Below, piece by piece: positions 23,030 through 36,731 of a DNA stretch of 64,000 nucleotides. How positions within the stretch are numbered: position 1 is the stretch's first letter; each line of letters starts with the position of its first letter. The DNA is taken from positions 2,356,001-2,420,000 of the forward strand of contig CM075102.1 of NCBI GenBank assembly GCA_037576195.1, given 5' to 3'. A program made the translations under genes and the position numbers. Under the pieces are notes generated by a model. That model ran no database searches and was not told the origin of the DNA. It saw nothing but the letters and a program-made list of their open reading frames with translations. Origin of the DNA: Phytoseiulus persimilis (taxonomy: Eukaryota; Arthropoda; Arachnida; Mesostigmata; Phytoseiidae).

Positions 23030-23899
23030 TGTGACATTGATCTCGCAAAGCTAGCAGCGAACCCCTCTCGACGCTTTCTGGTAGAGATCGCAATGGTTCC
23101 GAGTCGTGGATCCCTTTAGAGAAGATTCGAAGCTGTCCTTCGCAACATCGATTCCAGCAGTCGGATTGATGCGAAGAAATTTGCACAGTCTCCTACAGAA
23201 GCAGCACAGCTGGATGAATCTTTGAATCCGTGGTATACGATGTTCAGTGCTCTCCACGGAGTTTACGGACGGGAGGACTACCCCGCCCGTACACTTCGGG
23301 CAAGAAAGTCTTCCCATCATCGAGCGCTGTCCGAATGATGAGTTCGGCGAGCGGTACCCAATACTCCGTCCGGCTAACATTGCCCGAGTTGCTAAGACCG
23401 ACCAATAACTTTGAAAACCAGAAAGCGACTGATTACACGGCGCGACTAGAAAGGAATTTCGGCGCATGTCCCCCGATCGCGGCAGTGCGGTTTCCAGGAT
23501 GGGATATCCGCGAACGTTCAAAGGCGGAACCGGACGAACTGGGAACCGGTGACATTATTGAGACAATCGAAGCCTTTCTCGACGTCACCGAAGTGCACTG
23601 AAGGTTACGAAGAGGTCTCACCCATCAGCCAAAAGCTCAATGCGTCAACGTACAGGCTCGCCACAGCGGCTCTCGGGGATGCCGTGGGAGCTCCAACTGG
23701 CTTATCGGACGAGCAGCTGGTTGCCTTTCCGACTACGGCGAACCGAACCCTCGGTGATGCTTCACGACACCAGCTCGATCATAGAAGACGACTGGGAGGA
23801 CGAAGCGACGTCCTGAAGTCAACGAGCTCTGTAGGACGTTGACGGTAAGCCGTGTGAGTAGTAGGATTGAACGTGATCATGATCATGGCCATGAAATAT

Positions 23900-24343
23900 A
23901 GACATGATTAATAATCGGATCCAAGTTATGATTGTGCAAAGGCTGACTATAATTCCGGGGTCGGATCCTGTCCCTTGCTCATGTGGAGATATCTCCTGCA
24001 GTCTGGAGTCGTTCTAGCTCAGACTGAAGGGGAAGAGATCCGTGAATTGGGAATATCTAGGCGGAGCCTGAACCATTGACGAATCATCCCGAATCCGGAT
24101 CTTTTCCACGTCACAGTATCTGCCGAATCGGATTTTCCTCAGTGCGAGAAAACTCTGGTGCGCTGGCAGCGGCGTCTTCGTGAGCGGAATGTGTCTGCTA
24201 GACCGCCATAACAGCCGAACGCGCGCGGCTCTAGCCGCTACCGCACCGTGCGGTGTAGAGAGGGAAGCTCGTCGCACGTGTGAAAGACAAAAACCAAAAC
24301 AGAACGTTCTACGATCCGGAGTTTTTTTGAAAATTTCACGACG
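23900..24343. promoter_or_regulatory. Presumed 5' region of the URB1 gene
   Basis: This is non-coding sequence immediately before the URB1 start codon. No TATA box is evident. The start codon context is GACGATGG, acceptable for initiation. Exact transcription start is unknown. Confidence 0.35.
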
Positions 24344-27300
24344 ATGGCGTTGAAGGACGCTGCTTCGAAGCATGCGGTGTCGCGGAAGAGGAAATCAAGC
24401 AAGACAGAGAAGGGCGACAGAGCAAAGAAGCCGGGATACTTCGATTTAGGAAGTTTCGTCACGAAAGTCAAGACTCGTGATGTCGACGTGCTCAACGGTA
24501 AGCGAGGAAACGTTCTCCTTATAGCTCCTGGAGTCCCAATTCACATTCTTCTCTCAGATCTGTCCTCGTCGTTCGCTTTTCTCTCGAGACTGTGGAAGCT
24601 GCTCGTTGTTCCCACCCTCAAATCTTCATAGAGAGTTATCGAAACGACGTTCCGAAATATTCTTGTGATTCCAGAGCTGGCCTGGTTCTCGGAGTCGGCC
24701 CAGGCTTTCCAAACCACGCGGTCGACCATGGATATCGTCCGAGAGTTCCTCCAGATGATAGACTGTGATCTGGAATCACTCATGTTCTACGTGGAGGTTT
24801 TCAATGAGGATCAGGAGGCGCTCCTCCAAGTTCTTTTCGCGCTAGATCACATATTCGTGAGATTCCAAGATGATGACGGTGTTGCCTCACTCAGGGCAAA
24901 AGTATTGATCCATGCCCAGCGGATCATATCTCAACAAGGCCCTGTTCTCGCACACATGCTGGGATCACAGGTGGGTTTCCCCGGTGCTTCGGAAACTCAG
25001 TAGGGAATGCGGTCAATCCAAGGAAGCTCTTGGCCGCTCCACGTTCCCTTGTTGGAACCGGAGTTTGTGAGAAACGCCGACACCCATGATCGCTTTCTTG
25101 CAGAGCGATCCTGTCGTCATCAAACCCGTTCTGAAGCTTCTGACATCGATGGTTCTCATCGGGCCTGAGGTTGCGGACGTGTTCATGCAATCCCTGGATC
25201 TGTCTTTCTTCAACAGCTGCTTCACTCGCGTCAGGATCACTGAAACTGTATCGGTGAGTCGAAGATTTTACCGTCGAGGCTTCCCGAGAGCAGCCTGTGC
25301 GTTCGATGTCTCCATTTATCCCTCCTTAACAATCAGATCCGTACCTGCGCACAATACTTGCTGATCGCATTGCTCGTCGTGTCGAGAAGAAACACGCTGT
25401 GGAGACTCGTCGAAAATCGTTCAATATTCCCGTGGGCTTTCGCCGGGCTCGTCCACGACAAACCAGCCGATGTCGTCGGCTTCCTGCAAACCATCAAGGA
25501 GAAGGTCGTGGAGAACTCGTCTTTGAGTAAAAATCAGAAAATCAACGTGCTGAACAAGATGACGTTGACTCCGGTCATGGCTCTGCTGATCTGGAAAGGC
25601 CAACTGGAGTGGCGGGGGAAAGAATGGAGCAGAGTGTGAGTACTTTACCCCGATTCAGGCGGATGGATCACTGCTTTATATGGGGCGTTACGCCTCCCTC
25701 TCGAAGGTTTGAGCCGGACTCCCTCAGATTCATAACCTACTCTCGGACCTCGCTGCCAGGTTTCTGTACCAGAAGAAAGGCAAGGAAAAAGATTTGACAG
25801 CTCTGATGAAAGGTAACGAGCTCGTCATCGCAACGCCGGCTGAGCAGGAGAGCGTCCGCTCCTGTGCTGCGGATTTCATGTCGGCCATCCTCTTCGATAG
25901 AAAACAGGTGAACCAGTCAGCTGTCCTTCCGTGATTCCATCCTTTGTGCGACATTTCCCCTCTTCCGGGTTACAGAGGCTGAACGAGGCATTCTTTCTCA
26001 GGGTATCGTCTTCAAAGATCCCACATTGGGTTTGGGGGAGCGGAACTGTAATTTCATGGTCACCCAGGTCGTGGCGAGCTGTTCGCAAATTTTCTCGGAG
26101 CCAGAGGGAGCTGCGTTCATGGCAGACCTCCTGGTGGCCCTGCCGGACCAGATCAAATACATCATCGTCGACCGCTATTTCAACTTCAGCTCACCGAAGC
26201 TCTCCAAGACGCACCATTACTTCTATAACACACTAGCAAAAGTATGTTACGCAAGTCTGCGTATCGGTTATTCGCCATTGATCGTTGTTAACTGACCATC
26301 CGAACGTCCGCCAACGATCTCCGACTGAGCTCTCCCGAAAATTTCAGGTGGTGACTCGGTTAGATTTCCAGCGCCTCATCTCTCAGCTCGAGCCTACGTC
26401 GTCGAATCAGTTCATCGACTTCGTGAGACACTTCTGTCTCTTCCAGTTTGTGCCGAAAGATCTGTCGGAATATTGTTTGACTTCCACATATTCGGTCGTC
26501 ACCTTCGTGAACGCGATGCTGAAAAAACTGGTCGATGTCATGAAACAACTCGATCGCGAAACCAGGAGGATCCTCATCCCGTTCATCAAGGACAATCTCA
26601 TCCAGCCGACAGCTCTGGCCGAGTGAGTTCGACGAGTTTTCTCCAGAACCGGTGTTGCAGAACTGTTTCTGTTACGGAGATCCACTGCGGGGAACCGTGT
26701 CGAATCTCGGGATGTCGAACTTATTCCTCTTTTCATCCCGTCCTCAGGCTGCTGAAAACCCCCTTCGAGGCAGATCAAATTGCGACTCTGTCCGAGTACA
26801 CCGGAGCGGACGTCGCAGATTTCGTACTCAAGGTGCTCGATACCTTGAGCATAATGGCTTCTCCTCTGCTCGGTTACATCACCGCCAACATCGGTTGGTC
26901 GTTGATGAGCGACGTGGACCTGCTGGTCAAGGACAAGGTCTCCGTTGTCAACAAGTCGAAGATCTACCTGCGACTCATGGAGATGATTTTCGGCTTCCTG
27001 CCGGACTTCGAGGAGCAGCTGGTGAAGACCGACATGGAGCCTCTGCGGCTGCTGTTCGGCCTCCTGGCTGAAGCCTCGATCGACGCAACTTTCCAGATCG
27101 AGTTCGTGGATCACGCGATTCAGATTCTGCGGAAATTCTCCCGTCTCGCGAAACATCACCAGGAGCTGGAGCTGTGGATTTCCACGGTTTTGGCGTCAGA
27201 GCAACGAGAGGTCAACCACGCGTACTCGATGGCCTTGTGCGACGCGATACGAGACTGCACGGTGAAGGGCGAGGTGTACGAGAAGGAGATCCGAGAACTC

Positions 27301-30300
27301 GTTGCGGAGAGCGAATTCCCAGACGCGAGCTCCAGGATGTTCAGTCCCTTGACGGCGCATATCGCTTCCGTTGATCACGAACGGTTCCCTGTTTTCACTG
27401 CCGTGATGCGCGAGATCCTCCACAATCAGCTCGTCCACCCGGTTTACATCAAGTTCCTCCAGAAATACGGGAATGGCAAACTCGATCCCCACTTCGCGCA
27501 TTACGTCAACTTTCTGCTGAAGGGGGAGAAACCCTTCGTCGGCAAAGGTACTCTGAATGTCGATAAATTCTCCTCGGCTACCGCTATGCATCTCGAGATC
27601 GCTTTCGTCGCGTCCATGACCGGAGGACATCCGAAGTCCATGGAGCGCATGATGGCGAAAATCGACTTCACCGGAGAGAATTCCCTCAACGTTTCACTGC
27701 TGAACCAGCTGATCTTCATCATCCGCTGGTGCCACAAGCACAACCAGACGCTGTTCGTCAACCCTGTGGCTGCGTGCCTCAACAGGCTCTCGGCGGCCTG
27801 CGACAAGGCCAGCATCGAGAAGCTGTCCGAATTCATCGGTTGCAGCGCGCTCCAAGCCAGGTATTGTTGCGACGGGGAGTCAGAGATCACCCTCCTCGTT
27901 CTCGCAATAGTCAAGCGAGTGATGGAATTCGGAATAGACGTCGGTTTCGACATCACTTCACTCAAGCAGAAGGCGATCGACGCCGTGTTCCGCAATCAGT
28001 TGGAAATCTCTCCCTTCATCGAAACGTTCCGAGACCTCTGCACGGAGGAGGAAATTTCATCTCTGATGGAACTCGTTTGCACGTCAAGCCGGCTCTCGAA
28101 AGCGACAGCCTCGCTGCTGGTGGTCATGAGTCAACGCAGATGCAAGATTTCTGTCCGCGCCGTAAGGTACCTCGTCGAACAGGCTCAAAGAGACTCCGAG
28201 TCGTGTGCGCTCCTGCGAAAATTCCTCGAGAAATGTCCGATGCACGCTGCCGCGGTTGAGGTTCCGACGCTGTGCAGGTTGATTGAGGCCCAGAACTCCT
28301 TGGCGTTGACTGTGATGCGGGCGAGCTCCTGCCTTACGAAGGCCGTCGAGAAGAATCTCCTCATCCTCGGGGACTTGAATGGTAAGGACCTCTATCGAGT
28401 ACCATCTAGGAGAGCCATGCCGTTAGGCCGAATTCGCATCGGCCCGCCACATCCTCCGTTCCTGGCTCATTCCTCCCGAGCGAATAATGAGAACGCGATG
28501 GTGATTTCAGGTTCGAACTCGCTGTACTGCCTCGAACTCCTCCAAACGCTGGCCGGTCAGAACCGAGACTCTCCTTCAAGAGAAATATCGGATTTCATCA
28601 AGAGGTCATTCCTGAGTGTGATCAAGTCGTCGCTGCAGCGGCAGGACTCTGTCGAGGTTTCCGAGAACATCGCGGAAAGAGCCGGAGGTCTACTTGTGCA
28701 TCTCAGACACGCGGTGAGTGAACTGTATCGCTTCTTGAGTGAACCGGTCGTATCGGGAACGCTCTTCTGTGGACTCTGGTGAGCAATGCAAATCAATGAG
28801 CTCCGTTCACCAGGTGGCCCTGTTCTCCAAGGACTACGAAAAAATGTTGAAGATCATCCTCCCGCACACAGACAAGCCCACCCTGATTGTTTTGGTTCTG
28901 ACGAATTCTATATTGGAGTACGGCGATCCCGGCGAAGATTGCCTCATCGCCGTTTTCAAGTGCTTGACCAAACTGAGCACCGAGTCCGAGAATAACGGTG
29001 ATTATTCCAATAATTCGAGAGGAGTTATCTAGCGATCAGTCGTTCGTGATCCTCTGGCTCCGCGCTTTTCTAGCGGAAATCCTCTTCAGAAGACCATGTC
29101 TCACGCGTACTCAGCGCTTCCCGAACTTTCAGAAAAAGTGTTTGCTCAGACTTGCTCTGTGCTCGCCGGGCTGCCTGACTCGTTCTGGACGATGAACTGG
29201 ATGCGAGAGAACTTCGAGAAAGTGGTGAAGGGTCTCCTGAGAAAGGCTTTTGCGGGTCGGGGTACCGCGTTGAAACTATTACGCGTGGTCTGTGAACGGA
29301 TGAACGGACTCTCGACCCCGTCGTTGAGCGCTCTATCGATCGTGGAAATGGTCCTCGGCCATTCCCAGATGTTATCTGTCCTCAGTGGCAAAGATTGCCC
29401 TGTCAAGCAGGAGCTCGCGCAGCTCCTCGTCTCCGTGACGTCCTTGGACGCTCGTAACGTCTGCAAAACACCGCACGTCCCGATCCTCCTTTCTGGATAC
29501 ACGGCTTCGCTCTCACTGAGTGATCAGCACCTCTTCTATTTGCTGTCTTTGTACGAACAGAACGGAGCGAATCTCGCTCTGTTCCGACCTCTGGTCTGGG
29601 GTGAGGCTGCTCCGGCGTTTTACACCGTCGACAAGGGTACTGCCGAGGTCTCTGTGCTCAACAACGCGACGGTTAATCAAGTGCTCTCCCAAATTTCGCA
29701 AAAACGAACGATGTGTACCGTTGAACGATTTCCTGGAGATTCGTTGAAACTAGACCCAGCGTGCGTTGTCGAAATTCCTTCCGGAGAGGAACTATACGAT
29801 GTCCGATTCATCCTGACCACCCTATATCATCTGCTCGACGATCTGAGCGAGGTTCAAACACTTCGACTCATTGAGGAGAAAGTCCCGCTTTTGGCGCTGT
29901 CAACGTTGAGCGCGGAATGTGCCGAACTCCGAGCTCTCGGATATACCGTGAGTAGTTTCTCTCAGCCCATGGTTGAAATGAGAGCATCAGAAATGGAATC
30001 GGAAGGAATGCGCCAGAAACTAATACAAGCATCAACTGCAGTTGCTCAGTCGGGTATATCAGAAAATGGAGCGAGTCAGTTCCCATCCGTTGGTCATGTA
30101 CATGATTGCGATCTTCGACATGATCAGGAACTCGTTAGGATCCGGTGGACCGAGAAAGATCAGCACAATCACGATGGGTTATTTGATGAAAAGTTGTGAT
30201 ATCATCATCAGCGATCCACGTGAGTCAACGTTTCACTGAGCTGGGTCTTCCCAGAATTGATTTTCTAGCTCCATCCCACTTCGAGATGAATCGCACTTTT

Positions 30301-31874
30301 CTGAATGTGATCTGCATTCGCACAGATAACCCGCTCTACAACCAGCTGATAAGGAACACCCTTTCTTATCCTGCTATGAACCTGGACCGCTTACCCTTAT
30401 TGGTTCAGAATTTCGCCTCGTCGTCGTCCGCCCCGAGAGAACGGAGAATTTGGCTGGAGAAACTTCTGAGTGAATTCGTGGACTCGAACGCGGATTTCGA
30501 GAGTCTGATCAGCCAAGGACTCTTCGACAAAATCACTATGTTCTCCTTGTCAGCCATGAGCGATCGCGAAGAGACGGTTCGTACAGGGAATTCGAGAACT
30601 CTCCTTCCCCAGCGGAAAGCTACAGTTTTTCTCGATCCTCTCAGTTTCGAGTCTTCGAATGAGGCTGGCATTTCTAGCGTTCAAGGCCTGATTCCGGCTC
30701 GAAGCGAGACTCATCCGGGTATTTCGCCTTAAATCCTCAATTTTCTCGTCAGGTGAGCATCTTGCGCATGGTTCAGAGCTGGCTGACGAAAGGAAAACGC
30801 TTCAAGAGGTTCAACTTGCTCCATTTCTGGCTCACCCATTTGATGCAGAAGGCCGAAGCTGTGAGTAGACACGTGGTTCGATTTTTGTTCTCATCAAGTT
30901 TCGCGTTGGACGGCTCTCAGAGCCCAGGGAGCTCGCGTGAAGGTCTCATCGACCTTGCTCGAATCGTTCTTGAGAACTGTATCGTTCTTCGTCGATCTTG
31001 CAGAAACAAACTGTCAACAACGAGTTATTGGATTTCCTCGACATCCTGACCCTGCGTTTGAGCGAACACAAGTTGCGCAGGAAGGAAGTTCTTTTGGCCC
31101 AGCTCTTCTCAGTATTCCACATCCAAGTCCTTCAGATGATAAGCGAAGTGACACCTGCCGTCGTGGAGAAATTCACGACATGTTTCGGCAGAGTCGTTTC
31201 CTTGCTCACAGAAGAGCAGACGTGGTGCGTCGACGAGCACGTTGTTCTCATACTGCTCCAGATGATCAAGGCGGCGGGTATTGACGAGTTGAACGATCGA
31301 GGCTTGAGCGTTTTTCAAAAATGGACGCCGCAGAAGAGAACTCCGACCGAAGCTCCGCCGATCCCAATCAAAGAACTCTGGCTGGACACTCTGGAGCTGC
31401 TGTTCGCGAGAAAGACAGAAGATACCGCGTGGAATATAGGCTCCCTTGAAATGGTGCACCGTTCGCTGGAAGCGCGTCCGGATCTGAGGACTGTTTTACT
31501 GGAGAGCACGATCCTTCACGACGTCGTCTCGTCCATGGTCATCATCGCAGACTCGGCCCCGCTGCTGGTAATCGAAATATTCGAGTTTTTGAAGAGTTCT
31601 TCGAACGTGATGCAGGAGCTCGAGTACGGGGAGGCCGCGAAACACTTGGAAACTTTCAAAGACGGTGAGTGCTGCGTGCGGCTTCCACGACGATCGGGAA
31701 AAGCCCCCGACTCCCCATGACACGCGGTCAGTCTCACGATCGCGCCCGGTTTCTTTCTCTCAACGTCCCCGGTTCTATTTTTCAGAGCACCGAGCGATCG
31801 GTTGCATCTCCCTGATCCAGGAAGCGTGGTTAGGCGTCTCCAAGCCCAGGACGACGGTTCTGTTGTCAACTTAG
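24344..31874 (+). CDS. URB1: URB1 / Npa1 nucleolar pre-ribosome protein
   Basis: This is a scaffold of early pre-60S particles in the nucleolus, needed for 25S/28S rRNA maturation. Sixteen GT/AG exons give one frame of 1,897 residues (human about 2,270): 24344-24497, 24675-24970, 25104-25253, 25337-25633, 25728-25907, 26002-26241, 26348-26622, 26748-28381, 28511-28713, 28814-28997, 29133-29947, 30063-30219, 30326-30576, 30753-30860, 31004-31664 and 31786-31874. The N-terminus is basic (SRKRKSSKTEKG). The Npa1 segment follows with QQGPVLAHMLGS, VLIGPEVADVF and KVVENSSLSKNQKINVLNKM, which parallel vertebrate URB1. The rest is leucine-rich helical repeat. Residues about 1480-1650 (VMYMIAIFDM, NPLYNQLIRN, FASSSSAPRERRIWLEKLL) match the conserved C-terminal NopRA1 region. 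Introns are 76-176 bp. A further 3' exon near 31957-32109 cannot be excluded. Confidence 0.9.
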
Positions 31875-31956
31875 TATGAAACTACAGTTACCTGTGTAGA
31901 TTAAGATTGAGTTGTGAGGAAAGAATTGACACCCGAAGTGATACAATATTTTGTTC

Positions 31957-32109
31957 TCAATATCGCCCTTGGATGTGATTACGACGATTCGGAATATCCT
32001 GAGCGGCGAATTCTTGCCAATCACGCAGCTCATCCCCGTCAACGAGCTGCGACCATCTCTCGGCACGATGCTGGGCTCGTGGAAATATTTCACAGCTTCC
32101 CTAGTTTAG
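31957..32109 (+). other. Protein-like frame just after URB1
   Basis: About fifty codons read without a stop (ISPLDVITTIRNILSGEF, then FLPITQLIPVNELRP, ending in a stop). It looks more protein-like than its neighbours. It could be an alternative last exon of URB1 if a donor within 31786-31874 is used, or chance. No polypyrimidine tract precedes it. Confidence 0.25.
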
Positions 32110-33135
32110 ATTTTGTGGAAACAAGACAGAAGAGGAAAGCGGAAGGCATCGGCCAGCATCCATATGTGGTCAGTTGGACTGCTCCGTTCGCATGGTCGGA
32201 TAACGGCTGGTACTACTCGTAGGACGACGCTTTGTGTGAAAATCGCACAGCGACGCGCACTTAGAAAGTCGATTGAAGCCCGGCAATGTGCCTCACTCCG
32301 TTCGCGTTTCTCGGTCCGGCCCCTAATCTGCCTGAACATACGGCGCTCGTGAGTGTTGTTTTGGCGGAATGATGTCAGTGGCGTCAGCGGGCCAGAAACC
32401 ACAGAAAAACGTCATCCGTGCTCAACTCTACACCAGATCACTGATTCCCGTGAGCCGGAATCGAGTTCAACGCGACAGCCACGGTTTCGGAGAGTAAGTT
32501 CCCCGGTGTTGTGCAAGTGCGGTCGGGGAATCCCAGAACGTGAGTCAGGCCCATTTCCAGAGACGATCACCGGGCAGTCTACAGAGCGTCGCCGTAACTG
32601 CTGTCGTTGCTCCCGAATTCCGAGACATAATCCCTCCGGAAAATCGAGCGAACTTTCACTGTTGTTTCTGATGCTGATGTTTTGAAACTGTGCTCCTAGA
32701 ATGGAAGATGGTGAGCTGGAATTTTCCAAGTGTCAAGCATAAGTCCTGCGATTTCCGGTTGTAAGAAGAGTGTTCGAACATCCAAGGTCCCTGGGGCTCC
32801 GTTCGGTGTTCTCTCGGGAAACTCCGGAATTGAAATCCTTTCAAACGGACACGGAGAGTTCACATGTTCACACATGTCCGTCGGAACCCGTCCCGAGAAA
32901 ACTTTGACGGCGTTTGCTTACGTTCGAGAAGCTCCACGTGAACGGCTCAGCGATTCCATGACTGATCAGAGAATGCGGCGGAGGAGGAGGACAAGGCTTT
33001 TCCGTGATACTCCACTCAGCGGGTTCTCGACGTTGATCGAGATCGCGAGAAATTTCCTTCTCGCACACGGAAGAGTCTCATGGTCCGGAATCTGAGGTTT
33101 GATCCGCGCACTCTCGTCCTTCAGGGTTCTCTGAG
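32110..33135. other. Intergenic region upstream of pelle
   Basis: No supported gene. It should contain the 3' end of URB1 and the promoter and leader of pelle. Open frames on both strands are short and have no recognisable motif. Confidence 0.4.
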
Positions 33136-35808
33136 ATGGCGTTCTCACGGCCTCACACGCGCACATCGGCATCGTCTTCGCTGGGGTCTCAACGGCCGAA
33201 GTACTATTACGTCCACGAGCTACCCTACAACGATTTCTATGAGTTGGCTCGACATCTAAACGCCGATAGGAAATGGCCGATTCTGGGTGAGTTGACATTA
33301 TAGGGAAACACCGATGCGGACAAGATGCTCGAGCTCGATGGATTTCAATTTCCTATTCAACCCAGCCGGCCACATGAAATTCGAGAGCACCGATATCGGC
33401 AACTTCGCGAATGCGACCAGTGGTGAGGGAGGTCCCGCCGAAATGGTATTGAGAACCTATGGTCAAAGGAACGGAAAGATCCACCACGTTTTCAAGTACC
33501 TTCATCGCATGAAATACTACGTCGGAATGCAAATAATCAAGAAATACGGTAATTATATGGAATGACTGGATCTCTACGAAGGAATCTCCGCACGGATTCC
33601 AAATTCAGATTATTTTCGGGCCGCCTTCCGACTCACATGTCCTTTGATCCTCACAGTGGATCCGAAATGGTGGTTTCTACTCGACGACGAGGACGATTCC
33701 GAGGCAACATCGAAGGTGCTTGACAGATACATGCCCACAGCGCCCCCCTACGTAAGTTTTCTGTCAGAGACGGGACTGGTGAGCTTCTTCACCAGCATGG
33801 CACATTCTTCCTGTCCGTACGAATGACTCTCCGCTCGCCAGGCGTCAGGTGTCCTGAAACTGGAGCCCGACAGCAGGAACGTGAATTGTCGCCGCAGTGA
33901 GTCAGATTTGAAGCGTCACCACAAAAGCAGCAAACTGCCTTCCCCGACGGGCAAAGCTCCAATGGTCGTCCAGTTACCAAACTCCAATCCAATAAAAGTG
34001 CTGAGTTTGAAAGATATCCTACCGGGCTCGGAAAAGCTGCGCAACGATAAAGCCAAGCAGATCAACTTCCAAGGTGGGCAACTACCATTCTTCGAGGAGC
34101 CCCCAGACCCGCATGGCCTCGCCATCGCTCTCACAATCGCAACTCATTCCCCGGCTTTCAGACATCGATCTCGGGTCAATAGAGAAAATCCCTCACGCTG
34201 AGCTCGCGGAGGCTACTCAGGGGTTCTGTGTCAATAAGATCATCGGACGAGGCGGGTTCGGCATCGTCTACCGTGGCTACTGGAAATACACCGACGTGGC
34301 GATCAAGAAGTTGAAGGTCAGCGAATCGCGAAGCTTGGAGCACGTTCGTCAAGTCTTCACTGAGCTCCGAGTTTTGGAAAAATGTCGCTTCGACAACATT
34401 CTCAACTTGTACGGCGTCTCGATCGACAACCCAAACGAAGCCTGCCTCGTGTACCAATTCATGCCGGGTGGCAGCTTGGACGATAGGCTGAGACGGAAGG
34501 TATCTCCTCGAGCTCCTGAGAGATCGTTGTTCGATTCCAGACTGATCTGGATTCGCTCAAATGTGCATTCGTTCCAGACGACGCCGCTGACTTGGTCGCA
34601 GAGGACTGTCGTCGCGCGGGGAACCGCGCGCGGATTGAACTTCCTACACACCGTCTCCGATACTCCTCTGGTCCATGGAGACGTCAAACCAGCGAATATA
34701 CTGCTGGATATCAACCTCGAACCAAAACTAGGTTGTTACTCCTCAGAAACATCAGACTTGTCTGAGTGGAGAGGGCGAAACGTCGAGTCGGCGGCGGCAT
34801 ATTGCGCACAAATCTGAAAGTTGGTTTCTCCGCTTCCGGCTTCGGTCTCTGAGAGCTCTTGAATTCCAACCTTGCAGGTGACTTCGGGCTGACGAGGGAA
34901 GGGCCTGCGAACGACGAAACGCACCGATTCGTATCACACGTTCACGGTACTCGATGTTACCTACCGGAGGAATACGTGCACGGGAGGAAGCTGTCGTATG
35001 AAGTTGACGTCTATAGTTTTGGATTGGTGCGTGGCCAGATTCTCCCTCGCCGAATCTCCCCCAGCAGAGGGTTGAGAAGCTAGAGATTTCCGCTCATCGT
35101 TGAGACTGAGACCCAGCTGTGCTTGGATCGACAGGTTCTTCTCGAGTTGGCAACTTGCCTCAAGGTTTACGAGGAACATCGGTCGCCCAAGAAACTCAAT
35201 CAGTACATTCAGAAGTTGCGGACCGAAAACGAACACTGGGGACTCCAGGATCCCTACGGCGGCAGAGGCGGCCTGGCGACGTTTGAAGTCCTTATCGAAC
35301 TGGGCCTGAAGTGCTCCGCGCTGCTCAAGGGCGACCGACCGGACATGGAGAAGGTTCTTGGTGTCCTGATGAGCGGGCGCCTACGCCAAGGCTGTGAGCT
35401 TCACCTTTCTCAAAGCAAATGTGGAACTCTTTATGATCGTGGAAGACCGAATCGAACATTTCTGACGAAATTGTATTTCCAACAGCGCCCACGACGATGC
35501 CTGCCGGTTATTCTCGAGACCCCACGGTGACGGTGAATCAGAATCTCCTGAACATGAACTATCCGGTGGCAGCCAGTCGATCGCCGCGTTTATCTCCCAC
35601 AGATAACCTTCAGGTGCCTTCCCCGTTGCCGCCGTCGGCGACGACTGATCTGAGCCCGGGTCCGGAAGGCCAACCGCCAGCGGCTGCGGACACAACCTTG
35701 CCTGCCCAGACATCGAAGAGGCCGACCCAGGTACCTGATCTGAGCATCCTGAATGTCTCTGGAAACACAGAACATTCCGGAGGGTTCTCAGACACTTCGC
35801 CAAACTGA
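33136..35808 (+). CDS. pll: Pelle / IRAK-type death-domain kinase
   Basis: This is a Toll-pathway Ser/Thr kinase recruited by MyD88/Tube-type adaptors at the plasma membrane. Nine exons splice to 627 residues: 33136-33286, 33366-33548, 33657-33751, 33842-34073, 34162-34499, 34578-34731, 34878-35026, 35135-35393 and 35486-35808. The death domain is about residues 23-111 (YYYVHELPYNDFYELA; ending VFKYLHRMKYYVGMQIIKKY). The kinase domain spans about 240-520: glycine loop GRGGFG 249-254, K269, the IRAK-type hinge CLVYQFMPGGSLDDRL, HGDVKPAN with D368 (HGD instead of HRD, as in Drosophila pelle), DFG 386-388, GTRCYLPEE 408-416 and VDVYSFGL. A 105-residue Pro/Ser/Thr tail follows. The HGD motif and the sequence before it (TARGLNFLHT) favour pelle over IRAK4. 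An upstream non-coding exon is possible. Confidence 0.93.
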
Positions 35809-36720
35809 CCGAATCCGTATTCGCTGCCAGAAGTCATTATCGATGTGCAATATGAGATTTAGCTCGGCCAACTTGTCTGGAATGATCTTTTTTCCCGAGA
35901 GCATGAGAGATGCAGGTAAAGACATACTCTATGAGGAGCTCGGAGTACCTGTATCATAGTAGCTCGAAGTATCAAAGTATGCCACGACCGAAATACTCAG
36001 TGATTATTCCTAGAATACTCCTCCAAGGCCGAATCATCCAGAATCTGATTGCTTCCTTCAATAGTTGTTACGGGAAATCGTACCGTGGAACGACATCCCG
36101 AGCAGGATACGAACTTTTGAAATAAATAACTGGGGGAAGTTGAGATGATATTTTCATTGGATATAGCGGGGTCCCAGCCGCGCTGACTATTCTCGGAGAT
36201 TATTCTACTCGAACTCCGAGTTCCGACGGGAGTCTCGAAGAACTGCCCATAAAAGCATATTTGTTACGTTACTTCGCTTTTTTGGAACTCTGAAGTACTC
36301 GATTCCCATCGGGAGGGCTTCTCTCTTCATTGCGGAGTCTCGGAGATATTCGCGTTACTACAAAATCCGGCGAAAATGAGCCGGGACGTGGATTTTGCGA
36401 GTGACGCTCGAAGAATGAGCAACGGCTTCATGCTCTCGGGAGACCCCAAAAACTGCTAACACCGCTTTGAATTCTGTCTTTCCGAACCGCTGTGCGCCTC
36501 GAGCGGAAAATTCCAACGCTGATATCACTCGTCGAACTCGACTCCCAATATTTCCAGGAGTCATAGAACAGCGAAATCCACTCATTGGAAACTTTCACTC
36601 AATGGTCCATCCGCTTATTTGGACCATGTACCGGATTCGCGAAGCATTCAGACCCATAACAGTCCACAGACTTTCGACCACCTTGCGAGCAACTAGTCAA
36701 CGATCGCCCGTGATCGTGCG
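35809..36720. other. 3' flank of pelle, no recognised gene
   Basis: The sequence is A/T-richer than the coding blocks, with possible AATAAA-type signals near 36121. No coding unit was recognised. Confidence 0.4.
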
Positions 36721-36731
36721 ATTGTAACAAC

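Noticed and set aside
24924-25190. Minus-strand frames across URB1 exons 2-3
   Set aside because: They span introns of the plus-strand gene and show no family similarity.
26407-27159. 250-codon minus-strand open frame inside URB1
   Set aside because: It crosses the exon 7/exon 8 intron of a well-supported plus-strand gene and has no motif; it is a shadow frame.
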